Positions 24,991 through 32,796 are shown, numbered from the stretch's first letter. The stretch is 64,000 nt of DNA from RGIG3013 sp045538935 (GCA_045538935.1 JAZQEI010000011.1:74225-138224), one strand, 5' to 3'. Program-made: numbers and translations. The notes: generated from the sequence alone by a model not told the origin.

Positions 24991-25758
24991 TTATTTGCTT
25001 GCAGCCTTAACGATTGCTGCAAAATCTTCAGCTACTAAAGATGCACCGCCAATAAGACCGCCGTCAACATCGGGCTGAGCCAATAATTCGTCGGCATTAG
25101 AAGCTTTCATAGAACCGCCGTACTGAACAGTAACTGTTTCGGCAACATCTGCACCGTAAAGCTCGGCAACAGTTGCACGAATAACTGCATTAACCTCGTT
25201 TGCTTGTTCTGCTGTTGCAGTCTTACCAGTACCAATAGCCCAAACAGGTTCGTAAGCAATAATAACATTTTTAAGTTGCTCGGCAGTAACACCCATTAAA
25301 GCGATTTTTGTCTGCAAGCTTACGAGCTCTGCAGTAACGCCTTGTTCGCGTTGCTCTAAATACTCGCCTACACAAAGTATTACCTTTAAACCGCTATTTA
25401 ATGCGGCAAGTGTGCGCTTATTTACAGTTACATCGGTCTCACCAAAGTATGTTCTGCGCTCAGAGTGACCAATAATAACGTATTCAACACCCATTTCCTT
25501 TAACATATCGGCAGAGATTTCGCCTGTAAATGCGCCGCTCTTTTCAAAGTGGCAGTTTTGTGCGCCTACCTTAATGTTAGAGCCCTTTGCTGCGTCTAAG
25601 GCTGCATGCAAATCTACAAAAGGTACGCAAACTACAACGCCGCAGTCTGCATTTGCTACTAATGGTTTAATTTCATTTATAAGTGCTGTAGTCTGGGCAG
25701 GAGTTTTGTTCATTTTCCAGTTACCTGCTATAACTGCCTGTCTTTTTTGCTTGTTCAT
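24991..25758 (-). CDS. tpiA: Triosephosphate isomerase
   Basis: 255 residues, standard length. GNWKMNKTPAQT is the N-terminal substrate lysine region, IIGHSERRTYFGE has the catalytic His, AYEPVWAIGTGKTATAEQ the catalytic Glu and loop 6, and YGGSMKASNADELLAQPDVDG the phosphate loop. AAGGAG precedes the start. It sits between pgk and gpmI. Confidence 0.97.
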   Translation of the reverse strand: MNKQKRQAVIAGNWKMNKTPAQTTALINEIKPLVANADCGVVVCVPFVDLHAALDAAKGSNIKVGAQNCHFEKSGAFTGEISADMLKEMGVEYVIIGHSERRTYFGETDVTVNKRTLAALNSGLKVILCVGEYLEQREQGVTAELVSLQTKIALMGVTAEQLKNVIIAYEPVWAIGTGKTATAEQANEVNAVIRATVAELYGADVAETVTVQYGGSMKASNADELLAQPDVDGGLIGGASLVAEDFAAIVKAASK

Positions 25759-25784
25759 AACATATTCTCCTTAAATCTTAAAAT

Positions 25785-25820
25785 ACGGCACGGTAAGGGC
25801 CAAAAGCCATTATCGTGCCG
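25785..25820 (-). promoter_or_regulatory. Intercistronic hairpin between pgk and tpiA
   Basis: CGGCACG...CGTGCCG encloses an AT-rich stem ending in GGCC/GGC. The T-run is short, so it may adjust expression between pgk and tpiA (partial termination or mRNA stability) rather than end the operon. Confidence 0.55.
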
Positions 25821-25832
25821 ATATTTTTATTT

Positions 25833-27023
25833 TTACTTATTGTTAAGTGCTGCAATACCAGGAAGCTCTTTGCCCTCTAAATACTCTAGAGAAGCGCCGC
25901 CGCCTGTAGAAATGTGCGACATCTTATCGGCAAAGCCAAGCTTTGTGATAGCTGCTGCAGAGTCGCCGCCGCCGATAATAGAAATAGCGTTAGACTCAGC
26001 AATAGCAGTAGCAACTGCCTTTGTGCCGTTTGCAAAGTTTGCCCACTCAGAAACGCCCATAGGACCGTTCCAAATAACTGTGCCTGCATCTTTTACACTC
26101 TTTGCAAAGAGTTCGCTTGTCTTAGGACCAATGTCAAGACCCATCCAGCCGTCGGGAATAGAGTCAGAAGCAACAGTCTTGTGCTCGGTGTTTTCGTCGT
26201 ATTCCTTACCTATCTCGTTATCTACGGGTAGGAAGAAGTTTACGCCCTTAGCCTTAGCTTTAGCCATAAGCTCGGTTGCAAGGTCAATTTTATCTTCTTC
26301 GCAAATAGATGTACCAATATTGTAGCCCATAGACTTCATAAATGTATAAGCCATACCGCCACCGATTATGAGTGTATCTACCTTGTCGATAAGGTTTTCT
26401 ATAACGCCGATTTTATCGGATACCTTAGCACCGCCTAAAATAGCAACTAACGGACGCTTTGGAGCCTCAAGTGCACCGCCGATAAATTCGATTTCTTTCT
26501 TAATAAGGTAACCGCAAACTGCAGGAATATAATCTGCAACGCCTGTGGTAGAAGAGTGTGCTCTGTGAGCAGAGCCGAATGCATCGTTAACAAAAATATC
26601 TGCTAAATCTGCAAACTTTTTGCTAAGTTCGGGGTCGTTTTTGGTTTCGCCCTTTTCGTAACGAACGTTTTCAAGTAATAAAACGTCACCGTCGTTTAAT
26701 TCTTTTGCAAGAGCATAAGCGCTTTCGCCTACAACGTCGGCTGCCATTTTAACGTCCTTGCCAAGTAATTCAGATAAACGCTTTGCAACGGGTGCCAAAG
26801 AAAACTCGGGCACAACCTCGCCCTTGGGTCTGCCAAGGTGAGAGCAAAGAATTACCTTTGCATTATTGTCTAATAAATACTTAATTGTGGGAAGTGATGC
26901 TACGATACGCTTATCAGATGTGATAACACCGTCTTTAAGCGGTACATTAAAGTCGCAACGAACTAAAACGCGTTTGCCTGCTACTTCAATGTCTTCTACT
27001 GTTTTTTTGTTGAGTTCTGCCAT
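25833..27023 (-). CDS. pgk: Phosphoglycerate kinase
   Basis: 396 residues; makes ATP from 1,3-bisphosphoglycerate. Seen: KRVLVRCDFNVPLKDGVI, LCSHLGRPKG, VNDAFGSAHRAHSST, LGGAKVSDKIGVIENLI, and GGGDSAAAITKLG with the nucleotide site. First gene of a glycolytic operon; gapA and eno, often neighbours in other Firmicutes, are absent from the window. Confidence 0.97.
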   Translation of the reverse strand: MAELNKKTVEDIEVAGKRVLVRCDFNVPLKDGVITSDKRIVASLPTIKYLLDNNAKVILCSHLGRPKGEVVPEFSLAPVAKRLSELLGKDVKMAADVVGESAYALAKELNDGDVLLLENVRYEKGETKNDPELSKKFADLADIFVNDAFGSAHRAHSSTTGVADYIPAVCGYLIKKEIEFIGGALEAPKRPLVAILGGAKVSDKIGVIENLIDKVDTLIIGGGMAYTFMKSMGYNIGTSICEEDKIDLATELMAKAKAKGVNFFLPVDNEIGKEYDENTEHKTVASDSIPDGWMGLDIGPKTSELFAKSVKDAGTVIWNGPMGVSEWANFANGTKAVATAIAESNAISIIGGGDSAAAITKLGFADKMSHISTGGGASLEYLEGKELPGIAALNNK

Positions 27024-27075
27024 AATTACAAATCTCCTTTTTCATTGTTAAAAATTAAACAATTTTTCCTTACAT

Positions 27076-27103
27076 ATTCTACCACAAAATAATAATTTTT
27101 CAA
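27076..27103 (-). promoter_or_regulatory. Promoter of pgk-tpiA-gpmI
   Basis: TTGAAA, 16 bases, TAGAAT on the minus strand, about 50 bases before the pgk start. Confidence 0.7.
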
Positions 27104-27170
27104 CACTTAATTTTAAATATAGCATGTTCTAAAATACTGTGTTAAAAAACACCTTTTATTTTGTGCAATT

Positions 27171-27689
27171 TTACCCTTTTTTTATCTCGCCTGTATCCCA
27201 GTCGTACCTATGAAGCTGGCCAAAGTTTTCTAGAGCCGGAAATCCTTTTTGCCTTAACGCTTCGTAAACCGCAATAGCAACCGTGTTAGATAAGTTTAAA
27301 CTCCTTGCGCCGTTTATCATGGGCACCCTAACCGAGCGGTCGGGGTATTTTAGCAAAAGTTCTTCACTTAGTCCCCTTGTTTCGGGGCCAAAGAATAAAT
27401 AGGCGTTATCGGGATATTCAACGTCGGAATATACATGTCGGGCCTTGGTGGTGAAAAAGTAAAATTCTCCCTTATTTTTCTCAAAAAACTCATCTATATT
27501 CTTATAATAGGTTATATCTAACAAGCTCCAATAATCTAGCCCTGCGCGTTTTAGCTTTTTATCATCTATGGTAAAACCCATAGGTCCTACTAAATGAAGT
27601 CTTGCCCCCGTTGCCGCGCAGGTACGGGCTACGTTGCCTGTGTTTTGCGGAATTTCGGGCTCGACCATTACAATGTTTAAAGTACTCAT
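27171..27689 (-). CDS. trmL: tRNA (cytidine(34)-2'-O)-methyltransferase
   Basis: 172-residue SPOUT enzyme that methylates the wobble ribose of tRNA-Leu species. Motifs: IVMVEPEIPQNTGNVARTCA, FGPETRGLSEELL and GARSLNLSNTVAIAVYEAL, which form the trefoil-knot SAM site. Its ATG shares bases with the TGA of the damaged membrane-protein gene just upstream, a sign that the two were once co-translated. Confidence 0.94.
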   Translation of the reverse strand: MSTLNIVMVEPEIPQNTGNVARTCAATGARLHLVGPMGFTIDDKKLKRAGLDYWSLLDITYYKNIDEFFEKNKGEFYFFTTKARHVYSDVEYPDNAYLFFGPETRGLSEELLLKYPDRSVRVPMINGARSLNLSNTVAIAVYEALRQKGFPALENFGQLHRYDWDTGEIKKG

Positions 27690-27848
27690 TCTATCACCTT
27701 GTTTTTTCTCTTAATTGCGCCTATTATGGTTTCAATAAGCCAGAATAAAAATACGGCTATAATAGCAAACTGAAAGACTAATTATTCCTACAATACCTAG
27801 TACCAAAAATGATACTAAAAACCACAAAAATTCTTTGAATTTTTTCAT
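27686..27848 (-). pseudogene. Small two-helix membrane protein gene with frameshift
   Basis: From ATG 27848 (GGAG 8 bases upstream) the frame reads MKKFKEFLWFLVSFLVLGIV, a membrane helix, and stops after 38 codons. Another frame of the same strand continues with a second helix, FAIIAVFLFWLIETIIGAIK, then a basic tail KRKNKVIE and a TGA overlapping the trmL start. A single-base indel around 27770-27790 would join them. Both halves look coding, so this is most likely a broken gene (or a sequencing error) for a small membrane protein of about 53 residues. Confidence 0.55.
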
Positions 27849-27916
27849 AAATTTTTCTCCAAATTTTTTCTGTACAACAATATAACACAAAATGCAGAAT
27901 ATTGCAATTTTTACGC

Positions 27917-28795
27917 CTAAAGAGTATTGAGTAAAACATTTATATTTTCGTCAGAATATTCTATCTCGCAAGAAAAAGCGCGGGAAATTTCGATAAGCTC
28001 TTTAAGCGTGTTTGATGTGTTCATAGTTCTAATAATCTTGTATATCAGTGCCGCAAATAAAACACGCTCTTTGTATCTACCGTCATATTCACAATCGGTA
28101 AAATGCCTAAAAATAAGGTATACCGCAAGTTGCTCGTATGCAGTATCAAGTGAATTATCATCTGTTCTCGTTACAATACCGTCTTTAATACGTGGTAAGT
28201 AAGCAGCCCAAGTTTTATCCATTTTTTCGAGACTATTAAAAACCGAATACCAGTCAACACTGTAAGATAAGTGACCGTCAACCAAATCTAGCATATTATC
28301 TATGCGCTTATCAATGGGTAAATCCCTGTTTTGCAAAATTTTAAACAGTTTTTCTCTAAAATTTATAATGGGTATTTGCTGCATTTTGTCGGTTAAGTTA
28401 AGCTCTACCTTTTCTCTTTGTGAAAGTATAATTTCGGCCGCCGCTTCGCAAGCAAGTCCTAAACCAATTTCAACAAAATCGTCATAAAAATTGCGAAAAC
28501 GAGGGTGGTCACGACATATCTGACAAAGCATATCTTCACCCAAATTTATGATTATATCACACAGTCCGTTACTGTTTAAAAACGGGCAACGCTCATCTTT
28601 GTCTAATTTAAAATGCGCCGAACCATTAAAAACTATATTCTCTTTTAGTTTGTCTGCAAATTCGCCTTTAAAATTATTATATTTTTCTAAAGTTCGCTCA
28701 TCAATATCTATTTCCCAGCCAATGCAGCAAGAATGTTTGCACTCACCGGCGATACATTTGAAATTTTTATAATAATTAGGAGTTATTATTGTCAT
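27917..28795 (-). CDS. FliB-like (flagellin lysine-N-methylase) cysteine-rich protein
   Basis: 292 residues. CIAGECKHSCCIGWEIDID, RCPFLNSNGLCDI and LCQICRDHPRF are the conserved cysteine motifs of the FliB family, which methylates flagellin lysines in Salmonella; the cysteines probably hold a metal or Fe-S cluster. It is shorter than classical FliB, and no flagellar gene is in the window. In Clostridia such homologues occur widely, so the substrate here is open. Confidence 0.75.
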   Translation of the reverse strand: MTIITPNYYKNFKCIAGECKHSCCIGWEIDIDERTLEKYNNFKGEFADKLKENIVFNGSAHFKLDKDERCPFLNSNGLCDIIINLGEDMLCQICRDHPRFRNFYDDFVEIGLGLACEAAAEIILSQREKVELNLTDKMQQIPIINFREKLFKILQNRDLPIDKRIDNMLDLVDGHLSYSVDWYSVFNSLEKMDKTWAAYLPRIKDGIVTRTDDNSLDTAYEQLAVYLIFRHFTDCEYDGRYKERVLFAALIYKIIRTMNTSNTLKELIEISRAFSCEIEYSDENINVLLNTL

Positions 28796-28819
28796 AGGAT
28801 ATCCTCTTGTTTTTTTAGA

Positions 28820-28848
28820 ATATTAACATATTTACTATTGATAGTCAA
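28820..28848 (-). promoter_or_regulatory. Promoter of the FliB-like gene
   Basis: TTGACT, 17 bases, TAATAT on the minus strand. Its -35 box shares a base with the -35 box of the divergent promoter. Confidence 0.6.
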
Positions 28849-28867
28849 ATGCAAACTATGATATAAT
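28838..28867 (+). promoter_or_regulatory. Promoter of the RNase-like lipoprotein gene
   Basis: TTGATA, 18 bases, TATAAT, 27 bases before the start codon. It is divergent from, and abuts, the promoter of the FliB-like gene. Confidence 0.65.
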
Positions 28868-28893
28868 ACACTCGGTAAAGTTTTTTTAAAAGG

Positions 28894-30087
28894 ATGAATA
28901 AAATGTTTTTAAAACGCTTGGCGGCTATTGTCTTAACGCTATTATTAACATTACAGTTGGCCGCTTGCGAAAAAGAGCCGTCTAACACCTTAACCGATGA
29001 TACAATTCAAACTACAAGTGTTGATAGTTCAGACCTCGAGTCTTCAAGCAGTGATCAAAAATTTGATAACTCGTATCAAGATGATACTCAAAGCAAAACA
29101 AATAGTTTGGTTTTATCGTCGGACGATACTCATTCTTCAAGCGACTTGCAACAACCCGTTAGCAGTGATAAAACAAACTCTGAAATTACCTCTACGTTTA
29201 ATGAACAACAAGTCGTCACCTCAAATCCGGAAAATGATAAAAACGATATAACAATAAACTGTAATCACGGTGATGCTGACCCGTATAAAAACGTAAGCAA
29301 AGCTGAGTTCTATGCCGACTATAAAACTGCATGCTGTAACCTAGATGCAACATATCGCTCAAAGCACGGACTATTATCGGGCAGTTTGTCTGTTCCCGGT
29401 CAATACGCTACAGAAAGTAAAAATCGCCCCATGTCCAGCGGAAAATATATACGTAATACTGCCACCGTTTACTTAGATAACGGCAATACATACGTAGTGT
29501 TAGACGCAAGCGGTAACGAGGCTATGCGTATACATAAAGCAGGCGGATATATTACTCTTGAAGAAGTAGCGGCATATATGTACGCCTTTGGCGGTGGTGA
29601 GCAAATTCCTGCAAATTATACTTCAAGCAAAAAAACAAAACCATCAAACAGCATATGGGGAGAGTATTTGCGTGTAAATCATTCTTATTTTATTGGTAAT
29701 ACCGACAAATATCCATACGAGCCCGAACTTCCCAACATTTCGGGTTGTGGCGGTAGTTTAAGATACTATGAGATGGATATAGGAACTACCGGTACATCAA
29801 CACCAGGTTATGCACCTCAGCCGTATATACAAGGTAACAAGGTCAACCGCGGCGCCGCAAGAATAGTGTACACGCGCCAAGATCTTAACGGTAACGGAAC
29901 TTTTGAGAACAACGAAGTTTATGTTTTTTACACCCACAACCACTATAACGATTTTAGAGAATATTTAAACTATTACGGCGGCTGGGGTCAAATGTTTGGC
30001 AACGTAACCGGCGGCGGTGAATATAGCAGTAAAACAAATGCAAACCCAACACCGTATGTTAAAACCGCTTATAAAAATTTCTCTTAA
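28894..30087 (+). CDS. Secreted lipoprotein with ribonuclease-like C-terminus
   Basis: 397 residues. A signal peptide ends in the lipobox LQLAAC, so the protein is lipid-anchored outside the cell. Residues 28-130 are a Ser/Thr/Asp-rich linker. The rest is a globular domain with EVYVFYTHNHYNDFREYLNY preceded by NRGAARIVYTRQD. The spacing of Arg, the Val/Tyr strand and the H-Y-x-x-F motif resembles the end of barnase/RNase N1-type enzymes, but I do not see the rest of the fold clearly. Function is therefore uncertain: extracellular RNase-like domain or unrelated. Single gene with its own promoter and terminator. Confidence 0.65.
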   Translation: MNKMFLKRLAAIVLTLLLTLQLAACEKEPSNTLTDDTIQTTSVDSSDLESSSSDQKFDNSYQDDTQSKTNSLVLSSDDTHSSSDLQQPVSSDKTNSEITSTFNEQQVVTSNPENDKNDITINCNHGDADPYKNVSKAEFYADYKTACCNLDATYRSKHGLLSGSLSVPGQYATESKNRPMSSGKYIRNTATVYLDNGNTYVVLDASGNEAMRIHKAGGYITLEEVAAYMYAFGGGEQIPANYTSSKKTKPSNSIWGEYLRVNHSYFIGNTDKYPYEPELPNISGCGGSLRYYEMDIGTTGTSTPGYAPQPYIQGNKVNRGAARIVYTRQDLNGNGTFENNEVYVFYTHNHYNDFREYLNYYGGWGQMFGNVTGGGEYSSKTNANPTPYVKTAYKNFS

Positions 30088-30119
30088 TAAAATATTTTGA
30101 AGTTCTTACTCTAATTACA

Positions 30120-30149
30120 AAAAAAACCGACTAAAAGGTCGGTTTTTTG
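30120..30149 (+). terminator. Terminator of the lipoprotein gene
   Basis: AAAAACCGACT and AGGTCGGTTTTTT form a short hairpin with T-run. An almost identical terminator lies at 30294-30324. Confidence 0.85.
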
Positions 30150-30178
30150 TTAATTTATAAACTAAATCGGTAAAGCAG

Positions 30179-30276
30179 GAGATTCGCCCACTGCGCTACC
30201 GCTTGTGGCACGCACGCGGGCACCAAAACAGTCCACCGGACTGTTTTTAAGCTTCGCTTTGCCCTGTTCGAATCTC
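30179..30276 (-). repeat. tRNA-associated short element, copy A
   Basis: A 98-base unit ending in inverted GAGATTCG/CGAATCTC, with an internal hairpin ACAGTCC/GGACTGT. Read on the minus strand it contains CGTGCCACAAGCGG, shared with copy B at 32476-32579. It lies downstream of tRNA-Ala, between two near-identical terminators. Its ends copy the T-arm of tRNA-Ala (GTTCGAATCTCC). Confidence 0.7.
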
Positions 30277-30293
30277 TCTCATTCCTTTCCAAA

Positions 30294-30324
30294 ACAAAAA
30301 ACCGACCAAAAAGTCGGTTTTTTG
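30294..30324 (-). terminator. Terminator of tRNA-Ala
   Basis: AAAAACCGACTTTTTGGTC followed by GGTTTTTT on the minus strand, directly after the tRNA CCA end. Confidence 0.85.
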
Positions 30325-30327
30325 TTT

Positions 30328-30403
30328 TGGTGGACCTGAGGAGATTCGAACTCCCGACCCCCACAATGCGAATGTGATGCGCTCCCAACTGCGCTACAGG
30401 CCC
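30328..30403 (-). tRNA. tRNA-Ala (anticodon CGC)
   Basis: 76 bases with encoded CCA. The acceptor stem GGGCCTG/CAGGTCC has the G3-T70 pair that defines alanine tRNAs. The anticodon loop TTCGCAT reads CGC, for GCG codons; the T-arm is GGGAGTTCGAATCTCC. Confidence 0.95.
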
Positions 30404-30429
30404 AAATAAAGTCTTGTTTACAAGACCTT

Positions 30430-30458
30430 ATTATATCACTTTTAATTTTAAAATTCAA
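30430..30458 (-). promoter_or_regulatory. Promoter of tRNA-Ala
   Basis: TTGAAT, 17 bases, TATAAT on the minus strand, between the comM-like stop and the tRNA. A GTCTTG/CAAGAC hairpin (30409-30424) lies in the 5' leader and could also end the upstream gene. Confidence 0.75.
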
Positions 30459-30461
30459 TCA

Positions 30462-31997
30462 TTATTGATTCCAATATTTACGGTCTAGTGACCTAAACTG
30501 TATTGCCTGTGCCATATGCTGCACCTCAATTTCTTCACTGCCATCCAAATCAGCAACGGTGCGTGCAACCTTTACAAGTCTGTCATATGCTCTGGCAGAA
30601 AGACCAAGTCTATCGAAAAATCCACCAAGTAGCTGCTTTGAATCTTCGGTCATTTTGCAATACTCGGCAAACTGTGACGGGCTCAAATCAGCATTGCATT
30701 TAATATCTGTACCCTTATAACGCTCGGTCTGTATTTCACGGGCCTTGTTTACCCTTGCTCTAACCTCGGCAGAGGTTTCTTCTTTTGCAGTAGAGTTAAG
30801 ATCATCAAAATTTATGGCAGGTACTTCTACGTGCAAATCTATTCTATCAAGCATTGGTCCCGAAATTTTGTTTAAATATCTGTTAACAGATGCCAAAGAG
30901 CACGTGCATTCTTTGGTAGGATGTCCATAAAATCCACACGGACAAGGATTCATAGCGGCAATAAGCGTAATATTGCACGGATATGCTATGGTACCTGCCA
31001 CGCGTGATATTGTTACAATAGAATCTTCTAACGGTTGACGCAAGGTTTCTAATGCCGCGCGAGAAAATTCAGGAAACTCATCTAAAAACAAAACTCCGTT
31101 GTGCGCTACCGAAATTTCGCCCGGTTTTGGCATTACACCGCCACCGGCAAGACCGGCTATAGACACTGTATGGTGTGGTGAACGGAATGGACGCTGACGA
31201 ATAAGCGAAACTTTATCGCCCAAAAGCCCCGCAACCGAGTGAATTTTTGTAGTTTCAATTGATTCTTCAAAGGTCATATCGGGCAAAATGGTGGGCATAC
31301 GTTTTGCAAGCATACTTTTACCCGATCCTGGAGGACCAATAAGCAAAATGTTATGACCGCCCGCAGCTGCAACCTCTAAGGCCTTTTTAGCAGCACGTTG
31401 ACCCTTAACATCACTAAAATCTAACCCATAATATGGCGGACGGTATTCCTCTTTTGCAGGTTCAGCTTTTGGTAATAATTTTTGACCTGTAATATGCTCA
31501 ACCAAATCTTTTAAAGAACTTACTCCGTAAACTTCTATATCATTTACTATTGCGCCCTCTTTTGCATTATCTATAGGTACAAAAAATTTCTTTATACCCT
31601 TATCTTTTAAGCATGTAGCCATAGCTAACACGCCGTTTACCGAGCGCACCTTACCGTCAAGTGAAATTTCACCAACAAAGGCGCAGTCGTCAATGTTTGC
31701 CTCTATTTGACCAGATGCTGTAAGCAAGGCAACCAAAATTGGTAAATCATAAAGAGAGCCCTCTTTTCTAACATCGGCAGGAGCAAGGTTTACTGTAATA
31801 CGAGCTACCGGAAACTGAATACCGGAATTTTTTATGGCGGCGCGCACTCTATCTCGCGATTCTTTAACCGCAGCATCTGGCAGACCAACTATTTCAAAAA
31901 GCGGCATACCGCGTGAAATATCGACTTCAACATTTACAATGTACGAGTCCATTCCAAACAGCCCGACACTATTTATACGTTTAAACACATCTATCAC
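30462..31997 (-). CDS. YifB/ComM-type AAA+ ATPase (Mg-chelatase-like)
   Basis: 511 residues. An N-terminal Lon-like S5 domain (FEIVGLPDAAVKESRDRVRA) precedes a Mg-chelatase-type AAA+ module: Walker A in LLIGPPGSGKSMLAKRMP, Walker B in NGVLFLDEFPEFSRAALETL, then AMNPCPCGFYGHPTKECTCS. In ComM of naturally competent bacteria this helicase aids branch migration during DNA uptake; in Clostridia the role is less clear. It is a single gene on the minus strand next to tRNA-Ala. Confidence 0.93.
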   Translation of the reverse strand: MIDVFKRINSVGLFGMDSYIVNVEVDISRGMPLFEIVGLPDAAVKESRDRVRAAIKNSGIQFPVARITVNLAPADVRKEGSLYDLPILVALLTASGQIEANIDDCAFVGEISLDGKVRSVNGVLAMATCLKDKGIKKFFVPIDNAKEGAIVNDIEVYGVSSLKDLVEHITGQKLLPKAEPAKEEYRPPYYGLDFSDVKGQRAAKKALEVAAAGGHNILLIGPPGSGKSMLAKRMPTILPDMTFEESIETTKIHSVAGLLGDKVSLIRQRPFRSPHHTVSIAGLAGGGVMPKPGEISVAHNGVLFLDEFPEFSRAALETLRQPLEDSIVTISRVAGTIAYPCNITLIAAMNPCPCGFYGHPTKECTCSLASVNRYLNKISGPMLDRIDLHVEVPAINFDDLNSTAKEETSAEVRARVNKAREIQTERYKGTDIKCNADLSPSQFAEYCKMTEDSKQLLGGFFDRLGLSARAYDRLVKVARTVADLDGSEEIEVQHMAQAIQFRSLDRKYWNQ

Positions 31998-32079
31998 CCG
32001 CCAAATCCGATTTACAGATAGATTATACTATACTCTCCTTATAACTTACAAGAAAAACTTTATGAGTTCTAAATAAATC

Positions 32080-32107
32080 TTGACATAACCGCAAAAATCA
32101 ATATAAT
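32080..32107 (+). promoter_or_regulatory. Promoter of the pseudo-tRNA/tRNA-Ser unit
   Basis: TTGACA, 16 bases, TATAAT. The transcript would cover the interrupted tRNA fragment and the intact tRNA-Ser. Confidence 0.7.
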
Positions 32108-32144
32108 TATATTGTTCGGCTTAAGGCCTTTAAGTGTTATATGC

Positions 32145-32278
32145 AGACGTATCGAAGTGGGGACGTTGCCGAGCGCTGCCGGTGGCAGATGCAGCGAAGG
32201 CTACGGAGTGACCGCGGTCGAAATTTTTACACGGCAGTGTTAAAAAATTTCGGGCACCGCAATGGGACATAACGGGGC
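32145..32278 (+). repeat. tRNA-Ser 5' fragment split by a 108-base insert
   Basis: AGACGTATCGAAGTGG (32145-32160) and ATAACGGGGC (32269-32278) copy the 5' part of the tRNA-Ser located at 32337. In the intact gene these two pieces are separated only by TC; here they are separated by 108 bases. The insert contains a strong hairpin (GAAATTTTT...AAAAAATTTC, 32220-32251) and a GCTGC/GCAGC-rich half. It looks like a short non-coding element in the D-arm of a duplicated tRNA. Confidence 0.65.
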
Positions 32279-32336
32279 GCCCCGTTCGGTAAAAATTGAA
32301 TAGTTCGTTATACTCTAAGCAGAGTTTAACATACAC

Positions 32337-32425
32337 GGAGACGTATCGAAGTGGTCATAACGGGGCTGACTCGAAATCAGTTAGGGAGCAATCCCCCGCG
32401 AGTTCGAATCTCGCCGTCTCCGCCA
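32337..32425 (+). tRNA. tRNA-Ser (anticodon CGA)
   Basis: 89 bases with encoded CCA and a long variable arm, as in class II tRNAs. Acceptor GGAGACG/CGTCTCC, discriminator G, anticodon loop CTCGAAA giving CGA (TCG codons), T-arm GCGAGTTCGAATCTCGC. Confidence 0.96.
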
Positions 32426-32428
32426 AAA

Positions 32429-32467
32429 TAAAAAGAATCATACTTTATGTATGGTTCTTTTTGTTTT
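32429..32467 (+). terminator. Terminator of tRNA-Ser
   Basis: AAAAAGAATCATAC pairs with GTATGGTTCTTTTT, followed by a T-rich run. Confidence 0.85.
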
Positions 32468-32475
32468 TATAGTGC

Positions 32476-32579
32476 GAGATTCGAAAAGACCGGTTTGGCT
32501 CTGCCAAATTGCGACCTTTCTGTGAATGGTCACAAAGGTCGGGTGCGTGCCACAAGCGGAAGCGAAGTGGGCGAATCTC
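32476..32579 (+). repeat. tRNA-associated short element, copy B
   Basis: A 104-base unit with ends GAGATTCG/CGAATCTC, internal hairpin GACCTTT/AAAGGTC, and the shared core CGTGCCACAAGCGG. It is followed by CGCCGTCTGAGCCA, nearly a copy of the tRNA-Ser 3' end (CGCCGTCTCCGCCA). The left end is the reverse complement of the tRNA-Ser T-arm. From here to 32732 I see no other feature. Confidence 0.7.
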
Positions 32580-32732
32580 GCCGTCTGAGCCAACAAAAGA
32601 GAAAATCTTAGCAGGTATTGAATAGATTCCAATTTTAGCCGAGATTTTATATTGTCTGTTTGTAAAATAAATTTTAGCTTTCAAGAGTGAAAATTCAGCG
32701 AAATTCTACTTTCACTACTATTTTCCGACGGC

Positions 32733-32761
32733 TTGAATTTTGCGGTAAAATGTTATATAAT
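32733..32761 (+). promoter_or_regulatory. Promoter of the MATE-NifX pair
   Basis: TTGAAT, 17 bases, TATAAT, 36 bases before the MATE start. Confidence 0.75.
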
Positions 32762-32796
32762 ATGCATTGCAAATTTTGATTTTATGGAGCGAAAAC

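Noticed and set aside
30155..30388. 77-residue minus-strand reading frame
   Set aside because: It runs through tRNA-Ala, its terminator and the short repeat; similar frames appear wherever such repeats occur and carry no protein signature.
32438..32684. Two minus-strand frames after tRNA-Ser
   Set aside because: They cover the terminator and repeat copy B and overlap each other.
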